Assembly: GCA_004557975.1 (NCBI GenBank)
Contig: SFEV01000018.1
Location: 1-46,914 of the forward strand
Direction: 5' to 3'
From: Lachnospiraceae bacterium
Lineage (GTDB): Bacteria > Bacillota > Clostridia > Lachnospirales > Lachnospiraceae
Length of the DNA stretch: 46,914 bases
The translations under genes and the position numbers were made by a program. Below, piece after piece: positions 24,537 to 32,973 of the stretch. The notes beneath the pieces were generated by a model that saw only the letters and a list, made by a program, of their open reading frames with translations, was not told the origin of the DNA and searched no databases. The first letter of the stretch is position 1. Each line of letters begins with the position of its first letter.

Positions 24537-25730
24537 TTATTTCTGGATGCCCTGGTTTTTTCTCACAAAATCCTCATACAGCGGAGACATGCTGCGCAGG
24601 CGTTCCACAATTTCTTTCACCTGCTCAATCACATAGTCGATCTCCTCCTTCGTTGTCTCAGCCCCCAGCGTCAGACGCAGGGAACCGTGAGCAATCTCAT
24701 GAGGCAGGCCGATGGCCAGCAGCACGTGGGACGGATCCAGAGAACCTGACGTGCAGGCAGAACCGCTGGAACCGCAGATTCCCTTCATATCGAGCATGAT
24801 CAGCAGTGATTCTCCCTCGATGAACTGGAAGCTGAAATTCGCGTTGTTCGGAAGACGCTTTGTTCTGTGGCCGTTCAGTCTTGTATACGGGATTTCCTTC
24901 AGAATACGGTCAATCAGATAATCCCTCAGCTCAATCTCCTTTGCCGTGCGCTCCGGCATTGTCGCAACAGCTTCCTCCGCTGCCTTTCCGTATCCCACGA
25001 TTCCCGGAACATTCTCTGTCCCGGCACGACGCTTCCTCTCCTGCGCTCCGCCGTGTACAAAAGAACGGATCTTAACGCCCTTGCGGATGTACAGGAAACC
25101 GATTCCCTTGGGACCGCAGATTTTATGTCCGCTGGAGCTGAGCATATCAATATGCAGCTCATCCACATTGATCGGAACCTGTCCAAAGGCCTGCACGGCA
25201 TCTGTATGGAAAAGCACATCATGCTTTTTCGCAATCTCTCCGATCTCTTTGATCGGCTGAATCGTTCCGATTTCATTATTGGCAAACATAACGGAAATCA
25301 GTATTGTCTCAGGGCGGATCGCCTTTTCCAGCTGATCCAGCTTAATGACGCCATTTTCATCCACATCAATATAGGACACCTCGAAGCCCTGCTTTTCCAG
25401 ATACTCGCACGTATGCAGAATCGCATGGTGTTCAATCTTTGAAGTGATAATATGGTTGCCCTTTGTGCGGTACGCTTCTGCTGTCGCCTTCAGCGCCCAG
25501 TTGTCTGATTCGGAACCGCCTGCCGTAAAATAAATCTCCTCCGGCTTTGCACCGAGTGTGGCCGCAATCGTTTCACGGCTGCGGTTGATCGCCTCCTTGC
25601 TCTTTGCTCCCAGGCTGTAAATGCTTGACGCATTTCCGTAATTTTCAGAAAAATACGGAAGCATCGCCTCCAGCACGCTTTGGGAAGTCCTTGTCGTTGC
25701 CGCATTGTCCAGATAAATAATATGATCCAT
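24537..25730 (-). CDS. iscS: Cysteine desulfurase
   Basis: This 397-residue PLP enzyme (NifS/IscS class) releases sulfur from cysteine as enzyme persulfide. Visible are IYLDNAATTRTSQ, the PLP lysine in SSGHKICGPKGIGF, and the active-site cysteine loop GSSGSACTSGSLDPSHV. The C-terminus ends in a basic tail. It lies 28 bp after iscR and ahead of iscU and mnmA. Confidence 0.97.
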   Translation of the reverse strand: MDHIIYLDNAATTRTSQSVLEAMLPYFSENYGNASSIYSLGAKSKEAINRSRETIAATLGAKPEEIYFTAGGSESDNWALKATAEAYRTKGNHIITSKIEHHAILHTCEYLEKQGFEVSYIDVDENGVIKLDQLEKAIRPETILISVMFANNEIGTIQPIKEIGEIAKKHDVLFHTDAVQAFGQVPINVDELHIDMLSSSGHKICGPKGIGFLYIRKGVKIRSFVHGGAQERKRRAGTENVPGIVGYGKAAEEAVATMPERTAKEIELRDYLIDRILKEIPYTRLNGHRTKRLPNNANFSFQFIEGESLLIMLDMKGICGSSGSACTSGSLDPSHVLLAIGLPHEIAHGSLRLTLGAETTKEEIDYVIEQVKEIVERLRSMSPLYEDFVRKNQGIQK

Positions 25731-25758
25731 AATCTATTCTCCTTTTGTCACAGTCCTC

Positions 25759-26229
25759 TCAGCCGAGGCAGCTTCTGCTGCCGTAGTCTACGGACTGATC
25801 TGTTCTTTTTTCCTGTGCTTTTCTGCTTTCCTCCACCAGTTGATCCAGCATCATCTCATCCACTGTCCTGGCGATGCTCTCATTGATCCGCTGCCATACG
25901 TATTTCGTCACGCATAAATCAGATCCCTCACAGCCCTTCTCCGACAATGCAGAGCACTCGACTGCCCTGAGGTCTCCCTCCAGCGCCCGCAGAATGTCCC
26001 CGACAGATATGGAAGAGGCCGGCTTTGCCAGAAGATATCCTCCCTGGGCACCGCGTATACTGATCACCAGCCCCGCCTTTTTCATTTTCGCCACAAGCTG
26101 TTCCAGATAGCTTTCTGAGATATTCTGCCTCTGCGCTATACTGCTGATGGAAACAGCCTCCTGCTCACTGTACTGTGCCAGGTCAATCATGGCACGCAGA
26201 CCGTATCTCCCTTTCGTTGATAGCTTCAT
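25759..26229 (-). CDS. iscR: Rrf2-family regulator, IscR type
   Basis: This 156-residue winged-helix regulator starts MKLSTKGRYGLRAMIDLAQY. The recognition region is ISESYLEQLVAKMKKAG. Three cysteines that would bind an Fe-S cluster are in ECSALSEKGCEGSDLC. It likely controls its own operon (iscR-iscS-iscU-mnmA) according to cluster status. The ATG at 26229 has GGAGGT 5 bp upstream. A perfect palindrome lies close to the predicted transcription start. CymR, the cysteine regulator, is a less likely alternative because it lacks these cysteines. Confidence 0.9.
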   Translation of the reverse strand: MKLSTKGRYGLRAMIDLAQYSEQEAVSISSIAQRQNISESYLEQLVAKMKKAGLVISIRGAQGGYLLAKPASSISVGDILRALEGDLRAVECSALSEKGCEGSDLCVTKYVWQRINESIARTVDEMMLDQLVEESRKAQEKRTDQSVDYGSRSCLG

Positions 26230-26297
26230 TCTGACCTCCGTCCGTATCGCAATCCCGGTCATCCGGGTAAGTAAAAGCTGAAAACGCTTTTATCCAT

Positions 26298-26318
26298 ATC
26301 CGAGCATTTTGCTCGGAT
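26298..26318. promoter_or_regulatory. Palindrome at the iscR transcription start (candidate operator)
   Basis: ATCCGAGCA and TGCTCGGAT form a perfect 9-bp inverted repeat with a 3-base centre. It lies about 10 bp downstream of the -10, a typical roadblock operator position. It could instead act as a leader RNA hairpin. Confidence 0.5.
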
Positions 26319-26327
26319 TTCCATCAA

Positions 26328-26356
26328 AGAATACCACCAGTCTCCTGTTCTGTCAA
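26328..26356 (-). promoter_or_regulatory. Sigma-A promoter of the isc operon
   Basis: Minus-strand TTGACA (26351-26356), 17-bp spacer, TATTCT (26328-26333). Confidence 0.75.
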
Positions 26357-26425
26357 GAGGTATCCTGCATATTCTGAACATTCATTCTCATATACTGAAC
26401 AAAGCCCTCCACAGGTATTTTGCCC

Positions 26426-27985
26426 ATGACTCAGCCTCATTATCTTCTCAAAGGTACTTTTTTACTGACTCTCGCCGGTCTGCTCACAAGAACAGCAGGT
26501 TTCTTCTATAAAATATTCCTGTCGCGGACGATTGGTGCAAAGGAGATCGGACTTTTTCAGCTCACACAGCCGGTATACGCATTCTGCATGGCACTGGCCG
26601 GAGGCGGCGTGCAGACAGCAATCTCCCGGTTCACAGCAGAATACTGTGCAAAGAAAGAACCGCACCTGGCATACAGGATTCTTTTTGGCAGCCTGGTTCT
26701 CTCCGAATTCGCTGCAGTATCCTGTGCAGTACTGCTGTACAGAAACGCCGCATGGATTGCCGGACGTTTTCTCCTGGAGCCAGAGTGCGCCGTTCTGCTC
26801 AGAATTCTGGCCTTCTCGCTTCCTCTATGTATCCTCCACAGCTGCCTGAGCGGTTTTTTCATCGGTCAGAAAAAAATCGCTCCCTCCGCAATCTCTCAGA
26901 TGGCAGAACAGCTTCTGCGCGTCACATCCGCCTTCTTTTTCTACGCTGCTCTCCGGAAAAACGGCAGAGAAATGGATGCTTCTGTCATGGCGCTGGGACA
27001 GCTTGCCGGAGAAGCTGCCGCCGCAATGTACTGTATCTTTTACCTGATGTCAGCAGGCGGTACACCGACCAAAGCGAAAAAAAGACTTTCCCTGAACGGA
27101 ATTTTCCACACAATGAAAAAAATAATGCCTGTCTCTGTGCCTCTCGGCGTAAACCGAATGCTGCTGTGCGTCCTCCAGGGAATCGAAGCTGCCATGCTGC
27201 CCCAGAGACTGCAGATATCCGGACTGACCAGTCACAGCGCACTCTCTTCCTACGGGACCCTGACCGGCATGGCGCTTCCTCTGCTTCTGTTTCCGACGGC
27301 CATCACCGGCTCCCTGGGCACCCTGCTTCTTCCTGCCGTCTCAGAAGCAAGAACACTGAAGCAGGAAGCAAAGATCCGTCTGACTGTCACCTCCAGCTTC
27401 CGGGGCAGCACACTGCTGGGCTGCTTTTTCCTGACTGCTTTCCTCCTGTTCGGAGAAGATGTGGGCACGCTTCTCTTTGACAGCCGCCTTGCCGGCATCT
27501 ATATCCGCCGTCTCGCACTGATCTGTCCATGGCTTTACCTGAATACTGCAATGTCCAGCATTCTGCACGGTCTCGGAAAAACTACTGCTGTTTTTGTATG
27601 GAATATGATCGGCTTTTCCATCCGTTTCGGTGCTATCCTGTACCTGGTACCGCAAATCGGCATCAACGGCTATCTGTGCGGAATGATCCTCAGTCAGCTC
27701 TTTATATCCGTATGTACACTGTTTCTGCTGCTGCATGAACAATCCCTCTCCGTGTATGTCATCGGGTTGCTGGCAAAATCATCTCTCGTATGTATCATAT
27801 GCGTCGGCACAGCAGTATTTCTGCGGCGTTTTCTTCCCTTTATCCGCGCCACAACCAGAACCGGACTGCTTTTATCCCTGTTTTTCTACAGCATCTCATT
27901 CCTTGTCCTGTCCTTTTTTCTGGCACTGGAACAGAATGAACGGAGACAGCTTCGCGGCAGACTTGCACAAAAATTCAGAAACTGA
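26426..27985 (+). CDS. spoVB: SpoVB/MurJ-like lipid flippase (MVF/polysaccharide export family)
   Basis: This 519-residue membrane protein has about 14 predicted helices. It opens with LLKGTFLLTLAGLLTRTAGFFYKIFLSR, characteristic of SpoVB. SpoVB-type proteins take part in spore cortex synthesis, probably by flipping lipid-linked precursors. The ATG at 26426 or a TTG two codons earlier could start it; the SD is weak. The gene is divergent from iscR and convergent with two coat genes. A general flippase role outside sporulation cannot be excluded. Confidence 0.85.
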   Translation: MTQPHYLLKGTFLLTLAGLLTRTAGFFYKIFLSRTIGAKEIGLFQLTQPVYAFCMALAGGGVQTAISRFTAEYCAKKEPHLAYRILFGSLVLSEFAAVSCAVLLYRNAAWIAGRFLLEPECAVLLRILAFSLPLCILHSCLSGFFIGQKKIAPSAISQMAEQLLRVTSAFFFYAALRKNGREMDASVMALGQLAGEAAAAMYCIFYLMSAGGTPTKAKKRLSLNGIFHTMKKIMPVSVPLGVNRMLLCVLQGIEAAMLPQRLQISGLTSHSALSSYGTLTGMALPLLLFPTAITGSLGTLLLPAVSEARTLKQEAKIRLTVTSSFRGSTLLGCFFLTAFLLFGEDVGTLLFDSRLAGIYIRRLALICPWLYLNTAMSSILHGLGKTTAVFVWNMIGFSIRFGAILYLVPQIGINGYLCGMILSQLFISVCTLFLLLHEQSLSVYVIGLLAKSSLVCIICVGTAVFLRRFLPFIRATTRTGLLLSLFFYSISFLVLSFFLALEQNERRQLRGRLAQKFRN

Positions 27986-28000
27986 ATACAGCACATAGGC

Positions 28001-28047
28001 TGCCTTGGCGCAGCTTTCAGAAAATTCTGATACCTGCGCCTTTGGCA
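28001..28047. terminator. Terminator-like hairpin after the flippase gene
   Basis: Nested stems are TGCC/GGCA, GGCGCAG/CTGCGCC and TCAGAA/TTCTGA. The hairpin lies 16 bp beyond the stop, between convergent genes. There is no long T-run, so efficiency is uncertain. Confidence 0.55.
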
Positions 28048-28126
28048 TCCCTTTCATACTTCTGATCTGAAAAGAAGAAATTACTGTTCACTTCGCAGAT
28101 CAGTGGCACGTAAACATTTCCCAGCT

Positions 28127-28375
28127 TCAGCCCTGCATCAGGATTGACTTCACATGTTCAATTTCCTCTCTCGTCGCCTTTGCTGCAGGTACATAGTACT
28201 GTTTCGAACGCGCAATCTGATAGATTTCTTCCTGAGACTGTTCACACTGGTTGCGGAACTGCTTCAGTGTCTGTTTCAGCTGCATATTCTCTGTCTGTGA
28301 GATCATCTCTCCATAACGAACCAGTTCACCGTTTATTCCGGTAAGTGTATCAGATACCATTGTCTTCTCGTCCAT
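28127..28375 (-). CDS. CotF-like spore coat protein
   Basis: This is an 82-residue helical protein. The C-terminal stretch SKQYYVPAAKATREEIEHVK matches the CotF/YhcQ-type coat family, in which YY and PA are conserved. It follows a 61-residue partner gene by 15 bp, and both have good SDs. Spore coat assembly is inferred from the family. It suits the sporulation genes nearby. Confidence 0.75.
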   Translation of the reverse strand: MDEKTMVSDTLTGINGELVRYGEMISQTENMQLKQTLKQFRNQCEQSQEEIYQIARSKQYYVPAAKATREEIEHVKSILMQG

Positions 28376-28390
28376 TCTGCTGACCTCCTT

Positions 28391-28576
28391 CTACTGCAGA
28401 AACTGCATAAGCTGCTGCTTGCATTCCATGGCTGACTGTGCCGATTTCTGAAAAAACTGTTTCACACCCGGGTCTTGAGCCTGCTGCGCATACGCCTGCA
28501 TTTTACAGTGTGTTGTGGAAAACCCGCCGATCAGATGGCGAAGGTTCTGAAGATCCAGTTCTGATATTTCGTTCAT
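28391..28576 (-). CDS. Small coat-associated protein
   Basis: This is a 61-residue helical protein starting MNEISELDLQNLRHLIGGFS and ending in a Gln-rich helix with CKQQLMQFLQ. Similar small helical proteins are encoded next to CotF-like genes in Clostridia. The ATG at 28576 has GGAGG 7 bp upstream, but that SD lies inside the 3' arm of a 21-bp hairpin. A longer upstream frame overlaps glgA and has no SD support. Confidence 0.7.
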   Translation of the reverse strand: MNEISELDLQNLRHLIGGFSTTHCKMQAYAQQAQDPGVKQFFQKSAQSAMECKQQLMQFLQ

Positions 28577-28580
28577 AAAA

Positions 28581-28634
28581 ATTCCTCCTTCCGGATACTG
28601 AGTTACTCTTTCAGTATGTCCCGGAAGGAGGAAT
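28581..28634 (-). promoter_or_regulatory. Long hairpin that contains the SD of the small coat gene
   Basis: 28581-28594 pairs perfectly with 28621-28634 (14 bp), and 28595-28601 with 28611-28617 (7 bp). A 3-base bulge and a 9-base loop complete it. The 3' arm in minus sense ends GGAGGAAT and is followed by a T5 run and then the ATG. The structure looks like both a terminator and an SD-sequestering element. Confidence 0.85.
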
Positions 28635-28666
28635 TCTATTCTCCTGCAAAATAATAAAATGATGTT

Positions 28667-28696
28667 GGTATCAAGAGTCTCCGACTCCCTGATACC
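28667..28696 (-). terminator. Hairpin downstream of glgA
   Basis: GGTATCA/TGATACC (28667-28673 with 28690-28696) flanks an inner GAGTC/GACTC stem. In minus sense it is followed by a T-rich stretch. It starts 14 bp after the glgA stop. Confidence 0.6.
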
Positions 28697-28709
28697 TGCG
28701 GATTTCTGT

Positions 28710-30152
28710 TTACTGAGCCAGCCAGTTGTAAAGCTCCTCATACTTTCTTGCAGAGCTGTTCCATGAGAAATCAGCCGCCATTGCGCGGTCGACCATCTTG
28801 TTCCACTCACGCTTTTTATTGTAGTAGATATGCATTGCATATTTCAGCGTATTGTACATCTCATGGGCATTGTAATTTGCAAAGCTGAAGCCTGTTCCGG
28901 TGCTCTCATACTCGTTGTACGGGATAACCGTATCCTTCAGTCCTCCCGTCTCACGGACGATCGGAAGCGTTCCGTAACGCAGACTGATCAGCTGTGACAA
29001 TCCGCACGGCTCAAAGAGAGACGGCATCAGGAACGCATCACATGCTGCGTAAACCTTGTGTGACATTGCTTCGGAATAGAAAATGTTTGCCGAAACCTTC
29101 CCCTGATACTTCCATGCAAAGTGTCGGAACATGTTCTCATATTTTTCATCGCCTGTGCCCAGCACAACCATCTGGATATCATTCTGGCAGATCTCGTCCA
29201 TCATATGAGCAATCAGGTCAAAGCCCTTCTGGTCTGTCAGACGCGATACAATACCCACCATAAACGTGGAATCATTCTGGGTCAGTCCCAGCTCTCTCTG
29301 AAGTGCTCTCTTGTTCTTGATCTTTTCCTTGCGGAAATTCCGCGCATTATAATTACGCTCAATCAGAGGATCTGTCTCCGGATTGAATACATCATAGTCG
29401 ATACCGTTTACGATACCGCGAAGACTGCCGGCGCGTGCACGCATCAGGCCGTCCAGCCGCTCGCCGTAGAACGGCATCTTGATCTCCTCCGCGTATGTAT
29501 CACTGACCGTCGTAATCGCATCCGCATATACGATGCCGCCCTTTAAGTAGTTTGCATCACCGTAAGCTTCCAACTTATCCGGTGTAAAATAGTACGCCGG
29601 AAGTCCTGTGATGTCACGAACTGTCTTCACATCCCAGACACCCTGGAATTTCAGATTGTGGATCGTAATAATGGACTTCATATCGCGGAAAAACTCGCCA
29701 TCATGGAACTTATCCTTGAGCAGCACCGGAATCAGACCTGTCTGCCAGTCATGGCAGTGAACGATATCGGGCTTGAAGTCAATCACCGGAAGAGCAGACA
29801 GCGCCGCCTTGGAAAAGAATGCGAACTTCTCAATATCCTGATAGATATTACCATAGGGCTTTGCGCCGGCAAAATAATACTCGTTATCGATAAAATAAAA
29901 CTGTATGCCGTCATACTCCATCTCCAGAATGCCGACATACTGTGATCTCCATGCGAGATCCATATAAAAATGAGTAACGTAATTCATTTTATTCTTCCAC
30001 TCGTCGCTGATACAGAGATATTTCGGAAGAATCACACGGACATCAAATTCCTCTTTATTGAAGCATTTAGGCAGAGATCCTGCAACATCGGCCAGACCTC
30101 CGGTCTTAATAAAAGGCACTGCCTCTGAGGCTACAAACAATACTTTCTTCAT
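28710..30152 (-). CDS. glgA: Glycogen synthase (ADP-glucose type)
   Basis: This 480-residue GT5 enzyme extends glycogen from ADP-glucose. The N-terminal substrate lysine is in FIKTGGLADVAGSLPK. GIVSRLTDQKGFD and the C-terminal SLFEPCGLSQL complete the family set. It has its own promoter. No other glg genes are adjacent. Glycogen-like stores are common in spore-forming Clostridia, and the location next to coat and spo0A genes may be coincidental. Confidence 0.97.
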   Translation of the reverse strand: MKKVLFVASEAVPFIKTGGLADVAGSLPKCFNKEEFDVRVILPKYLCISDEWKNKMNYVTHFYMDLAWRSQYVGILEMEYDGIQFYFIDNEYYFAGAKPYGNIYQDIEKFAFFSKAALSALPVIDFKPDIVHCHDWQTGLIPVLLKDKFHDGEFFRDMKSIITIHNLKFQGVWDVKTVRDITGLPAYYFTPDKLEAYGDANYLKGGIVYADAITTVSDTYAEEIKMPFYGERLDGLMRARAGSLRGIVNGIDYDVFNPETDPLIERNYNARNFRKEKIKNKRALQRELGLTQNDSTFMVGIVSRLTDQKGFDLIAHMMDEICQNDIQMVVLGTGDEKYENMFRHFAWKYQGKVSANIFYSEAMSHKVYAACDAFLMPSLFEPCGLSQLISLRYGTLPIVRETGGLKDTVIPYNEYESTGTGFSFANYNAHEMYNTLKYAMHIYYNKKREWNKMVDRAMAADFSWNSSARKYEELYNWLAQ

Positions 30153-30182
30153 ATACGAACCTCCGATACACGGTTTTTATAA

Positions 30183-30211
30183 ATTATAACTCATTTTTGC
30201 CGTAATGAAAA
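30183..30211 (-). promoter_or_regulatory. Putative promoter of glgA
   Basis: Minus-strand TTTTCA (30206-30211), 17-bp spacer, TATAAT (30183-30188), about 31 bp ahead of the ATG. Confidence 0.6.
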
Positions 30212-30259
30212 GTATTTATTCGTGCAATTTGTCTTTAATTTCGGCAGGAAATGCTTCTT

Positions 30260-31057
30260 CTACATTCTGTTTTTGTACTCCAGCCGGATCTTGTCTGCGA
30301 TCAGTGCAATAAACTCCGAGTTGGTCGGCTTTCCCTTTCCGTTGCTCACCGTATACCCGAACAGCTCATCAATTGTATCCATTTTCCCCCGGCTCCAGGC
30401 CACCTCGATGGCATGGCGGATTGCCCGTTCCACGCGGCTCGGCGTCGTCTGATGTCTTTTTGCGATCGTTGGATACAGAATTTTTGTGATGGAATTCAGC
30501 ATCTCCATATCCTCCACAGACATAATGATGGCATCCCGGAGATACTGGTACCCTTTAATATGCGCCGGAACTCCTACCTCATGAATAATATTAGTGACAT
30601 CTGTCTCAAGATTGCGCTCCTGATATTCTGACCGGTTCTCATACGGGCCCTGCTTTCTGACCCTGGGAACCATGCGCTGACGCATGGCGCGCACGCGCCT
30701 GATCCTGTTCAGTACCGTGTCATTGTCAAAGGGCTTCAATATATAATAATCTGCACCAAGTTCAAATGCATCCTCCGTCATCTTTTCCTGGCTGACAGCA
30801 GAAATTACAATAAATGCAGGTTTTTTCAGATTTGGTTCATGATTCACCCGGTCCATCACAGTCAGTCCGTCCAGCTTCGGCATAATCATGTCCAGAAGTA
30901 CAACATCCGGTTTTTTCTCCCTGATAATCGTCATCAGATCTTCCCCGTTTCCCGCCTTTCCGACAACCTCAAGCTCCTCATCACTGCTGACAATACGGTC
31001 AAGCAGCTGTACCATTCTTTCATTGTCATCGGCAATTGCGACGTTCAGCTTTTCCAT
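30260..31057 (-). CDS. spo0A: Sporulation master regulator Spo0A, copy 1
   Basis: This 265-residue protein is full-length and intact. The receiver has acidic pocket residues Asp10-Asp11, phospho-acceptor Asp56 (DVVLLDMIMPK) and Lys in YILKPFDND. The C-terminal sigma-A-activating DNA-binding domain has the recognition helix RHQTTPSRVERAIRHAIEVAW. Spo0A~P binds 0A boxes and commits cells to sporulation or solvent/stress programmes. It has its own promoter. A second, closely related gene lies directly upstream on the same strand. The usual spoIVB neighbour is absent. Confidence 0.95.
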   Translation of the reverse strand: MEKLNVAIADDNERMVQLLDRIVSSDEELEVVGKAGNGEDLMTIIREKKPDVVLLDMIMPKLDGLTVMDRVNHEPNLKKPAFIVISAVSQEKMTEDAFELGADYYILKPFDNDTVLNRIRRVRAMRQRMVPRVRKQGPYENRSEYQERNLETDVTNIIHEVGVPAHIKGYQYLRDAIIMSVEDMEMLNSITKILYPTIAKRHQTTPSRVERAIRHAIEVAWSRGKMDTIDELFGYTVSNGKGKPTNSEFIALIADKIRLEYKNRM

Positions 31058-31149
31058 AGTCTACTCCTCTCATCATGAATATTGTGTCGTTGCACGGCAG
31101 CATTTTTTGAGGGCCCGTACCAAAAATTGTCGCGTACAAAACTACTTGT

Positions 31150-31177
31150 ATTATATAACAACCGTCTGTATTATCAA
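31150..31177 (-). promoter_or_regulatory. Sigma-A promoter of spo0A copy 1
   Basis: Minus-strand TTGATA (31172-31177), 16-bp spacer, TATAAT (31150-31155). About 16 bp downstream of the -10 lies TTGTCG (31127-31132, plus strand), a partial 0A-box match. Confidence 0.75.
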
Positions 31178-31332
31178 GAAAATCTCATCGCACAAACTGA
31201 CACGTTTCCTGCCTGTTTCCCGTACATAAGCGGGTGTTTTCCACCATTTTCGCCTTTTTATGTCCGTTTCCCTGACGATCCCAGAAGAATTCTGTCCCAT
31301 ATCCCCGAAAAGTTTTCGCGCTCTTTCTGCAC

Positions 31333-31374
31333 AAAAAATGACCAGGGATCCTATTATCACACTTATCCCCGGTC
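31333..31374 (-). terminator. Terminator after spo0A copy 2
   Basis: A 10-bp stem (31340-31349 with 31365-31374, one wobble) is followed in minus sense by ATTTTTT. It isolates copy 2 from copy 1. Together with the promoter at 31150-31177 and an 8-bp hairpin at 31407-31442 it accounts for most of the 390-bp gap between the paralogues. Confidence 0.85.
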
Positions 31375-31447
31375 ATATCCGTCACTTTTATTTTCTCTGT
31401 CTGTTGTTCCGGTATCCTTTCATATATAAAGCAGTACCGGAAGTTTA

Positions 31448-32248
31448 TCAGCATTCGTTCAGCTTATAAGCAAGCCGTATTTTATCCGCAATCAGCGCAA
31501 TAAACTCTGAATTCGTCGGTTTTCCCTTTCCGTTGCTCACAGTGTAACCGAACAGCTCATCAATCGTATCCATTTTTCCTCTCGTCCAGGCGACCTCTAT
31601 CGCATGGCGGATTGCCCGCTCCACACGGCTCGGAGTCGTCTGATGACGTTTCGCAATGGTCGGATACAGAATTTTTGTGATTGAATTCAGCATCTCCATA
31701 TTGCTTACGGACATGACAATGGCATCCCGCAGATACTGGTAGCCTTTAATGTGAGCAGGTATTCCCACCTCGTGGATAATTTCTGTCACATCCGATTCCA
31801 GATGACCTCTGTCATCCTCCCGCTGGATATTCTGAATCCCCAGCTTCTGGCTTCTTGAGCCATTTCGCATCACTCTGGAACGGACACGCTTGATCCTGTT
31901 TACCACCATGTCATTGTCAAAGGGTTTCAGTATGTAGTAATCAGCGCCCAACGCAAAAGCATCCTCTGTCATTTTCTCGTGACTCACCGCTGAGATCACA
32001 ATAAAAGCAGGTTTTTTCATATCCGTATCAGAATTTACCCGTTCCAGCACAGTCAGACCGTCCAGCTTCGGCATAATCATATCCATCAGCACCACGTCCG
32101 GCTGCTTGCTCCTGATAATCTCCAGCAGTTCCTCCCCGTTTACCGCTGTCCCGATTACCTGCAGCTCCTCATCGCTGTCGACAACCCGGCTTAAAAGCTG
32201 CACCATCCTCTCATTATCATCCGCAATTGCAACATTCAACTTCTCCAT
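31448..32248 (-). CDS. spo0A: Sporulation master regulator Spo0A, copy 2 (tandem paralogue)
   Basis: This 266-residue intact Spo0A homologue has Asp10-Asp11, Asp56 (DVVLMDMIMPK) and Lys in YILKPFDND. The DNA-binding domain differs from copy 1 at only a few positions, with the same recognition helix RHQTTPSRVERAIRHAIEVAW. The receiver and above all the linker (RNGSRSQKLGIQNIQREDD against a different segment in copy 1) have diverged. The ATG at 32248 has GAGGAG upstream; a longer frame to 32284 has no SD. Both copies keep phosphorylation residues, so neither looks like a pseudogene. Confidence 0.93.
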   Translation of the reverse strand: MEKLNVAIADDNERMVQLLSRVVDSDEELQVIGTAVNGEELLEIIRSKQPDVVLMDMIMPKLDGLTVLERVNSDTDMKKPAFIVISAVSHEKMTEDAFALGADYYILKPFDNDMVVNRIKRVRSRVMRNGSRSQKLGIQNIQREDDRGHLESDVTEIIHEVGIPAHIKGYQYLRDAIVMSVSNMEMLNSITKILYPTIAKRHQTTPSRVERAIRHAIEVAWTRGKMDTIDELFGYTVSNGKGKPTNSEFIALIADKIRLAYKLNEC

Positions 32249-32336
32249 ACGTCTACTCTCCTCATCCTCTTTTGTCTCTGCCACGGCAGGATTTGAAGGG
32301 CCCCGTCAAAACCTGCTGTACTCAAAAACAATATGA

Positions 32337-32364
32337 ATTATATAACAGACCTTTTTCTTGGCAA
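32337..32364 (-). promoter_or_regulatory. Sigma-A promoter of spo0A copy 2
   Basis: Minus-strand TTGCCA (32359-32364), 16-bp spacer, TATAAT (32337-32342). The flanking sequence (GATTTTCTTG before, GTTATATAAT after) is shared with the copy 1 promoter, so the duplication included the control region. Confidence 0.75.
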
Positions 32365-32521
32365 GAAAATCTTTTCGCAGGATATGACACAATTCCCTTT
32401 TTTCCTGCTCTTTCTTTTGTCTGTTTTCCTTTTTCTTAACGTTTCAGTCTGCAGTTTGTGACGCAATATGGAGATTTTTGTCAAATAAACGCGAAATTTT
32501 TATTCCTGCACTTCTGCCGGA

Positions 32522-32926
32522 CTATTCCCCCAGTTGCTCACACAGAATTTTTACAGCATCCTCAATACATCCGTCGCAGGAACGCAGCGCCTTTCCGGTC
32601 TCCACGCCCTTGAGTTCTTTACAGATCGTGGAACCGTTCATTTCACGAAATCTTGCATTCATATCTTTTACAATTTTGTAAGTTTTCTGTTTGGAATCCG
32701 GACTGTCCAGATTGGCTGTGCTGTTGATCAGCCCGGCAATTGCCGCAGCACCGGCCACAGCGCCGCAGGTTCCCTGCATATCGCCTCCGCCAAGACCGAA
32801 TGCCTCCATCACCTGAAACATGGTCTTCTCATCCACGCCTGTCCTGTCACAGAATGCACAGGCCACAGACTGGCTGCAATTGTATCCTTTTTTATGATTC
32901 GATAAAGCCTTTTCCACACGGTTCAT
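32522..32926 (-). CDS. C_GCAxxG_C_C family redox-type protein
   Basis: This 134-residue cysteine-rich protein has the family motif GTCGAVAGAAAIAGL and later cysteines in TICKEL and RSCDGCIEDA. Members are small anaerobe proteins thought to bind metal or act in redox reactions; no function is proven. The ATG at 32926 has GGAGG upstream. It lies 47 bp after the ArsC-like gene and shares its promoter. Confidence 0.8.
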   Translation of the reverse strand: MNRVEKALSNHKKGYNCSQSVACAFCDRTGVDEKTMFQVMEAFGLGGGDMQGTCGAVAGAAAIAGLINSTANLDSPDSKQKTYKIVKDMNARFREMNGSTICKELKGVETGKALRSCDGCIEDAVKILCEQLGE

Positions 32927-32973
32927 CCCCGGTTCCTCCTTCATATCCCTGTCAAATGTATCGCAGTGAGAAG

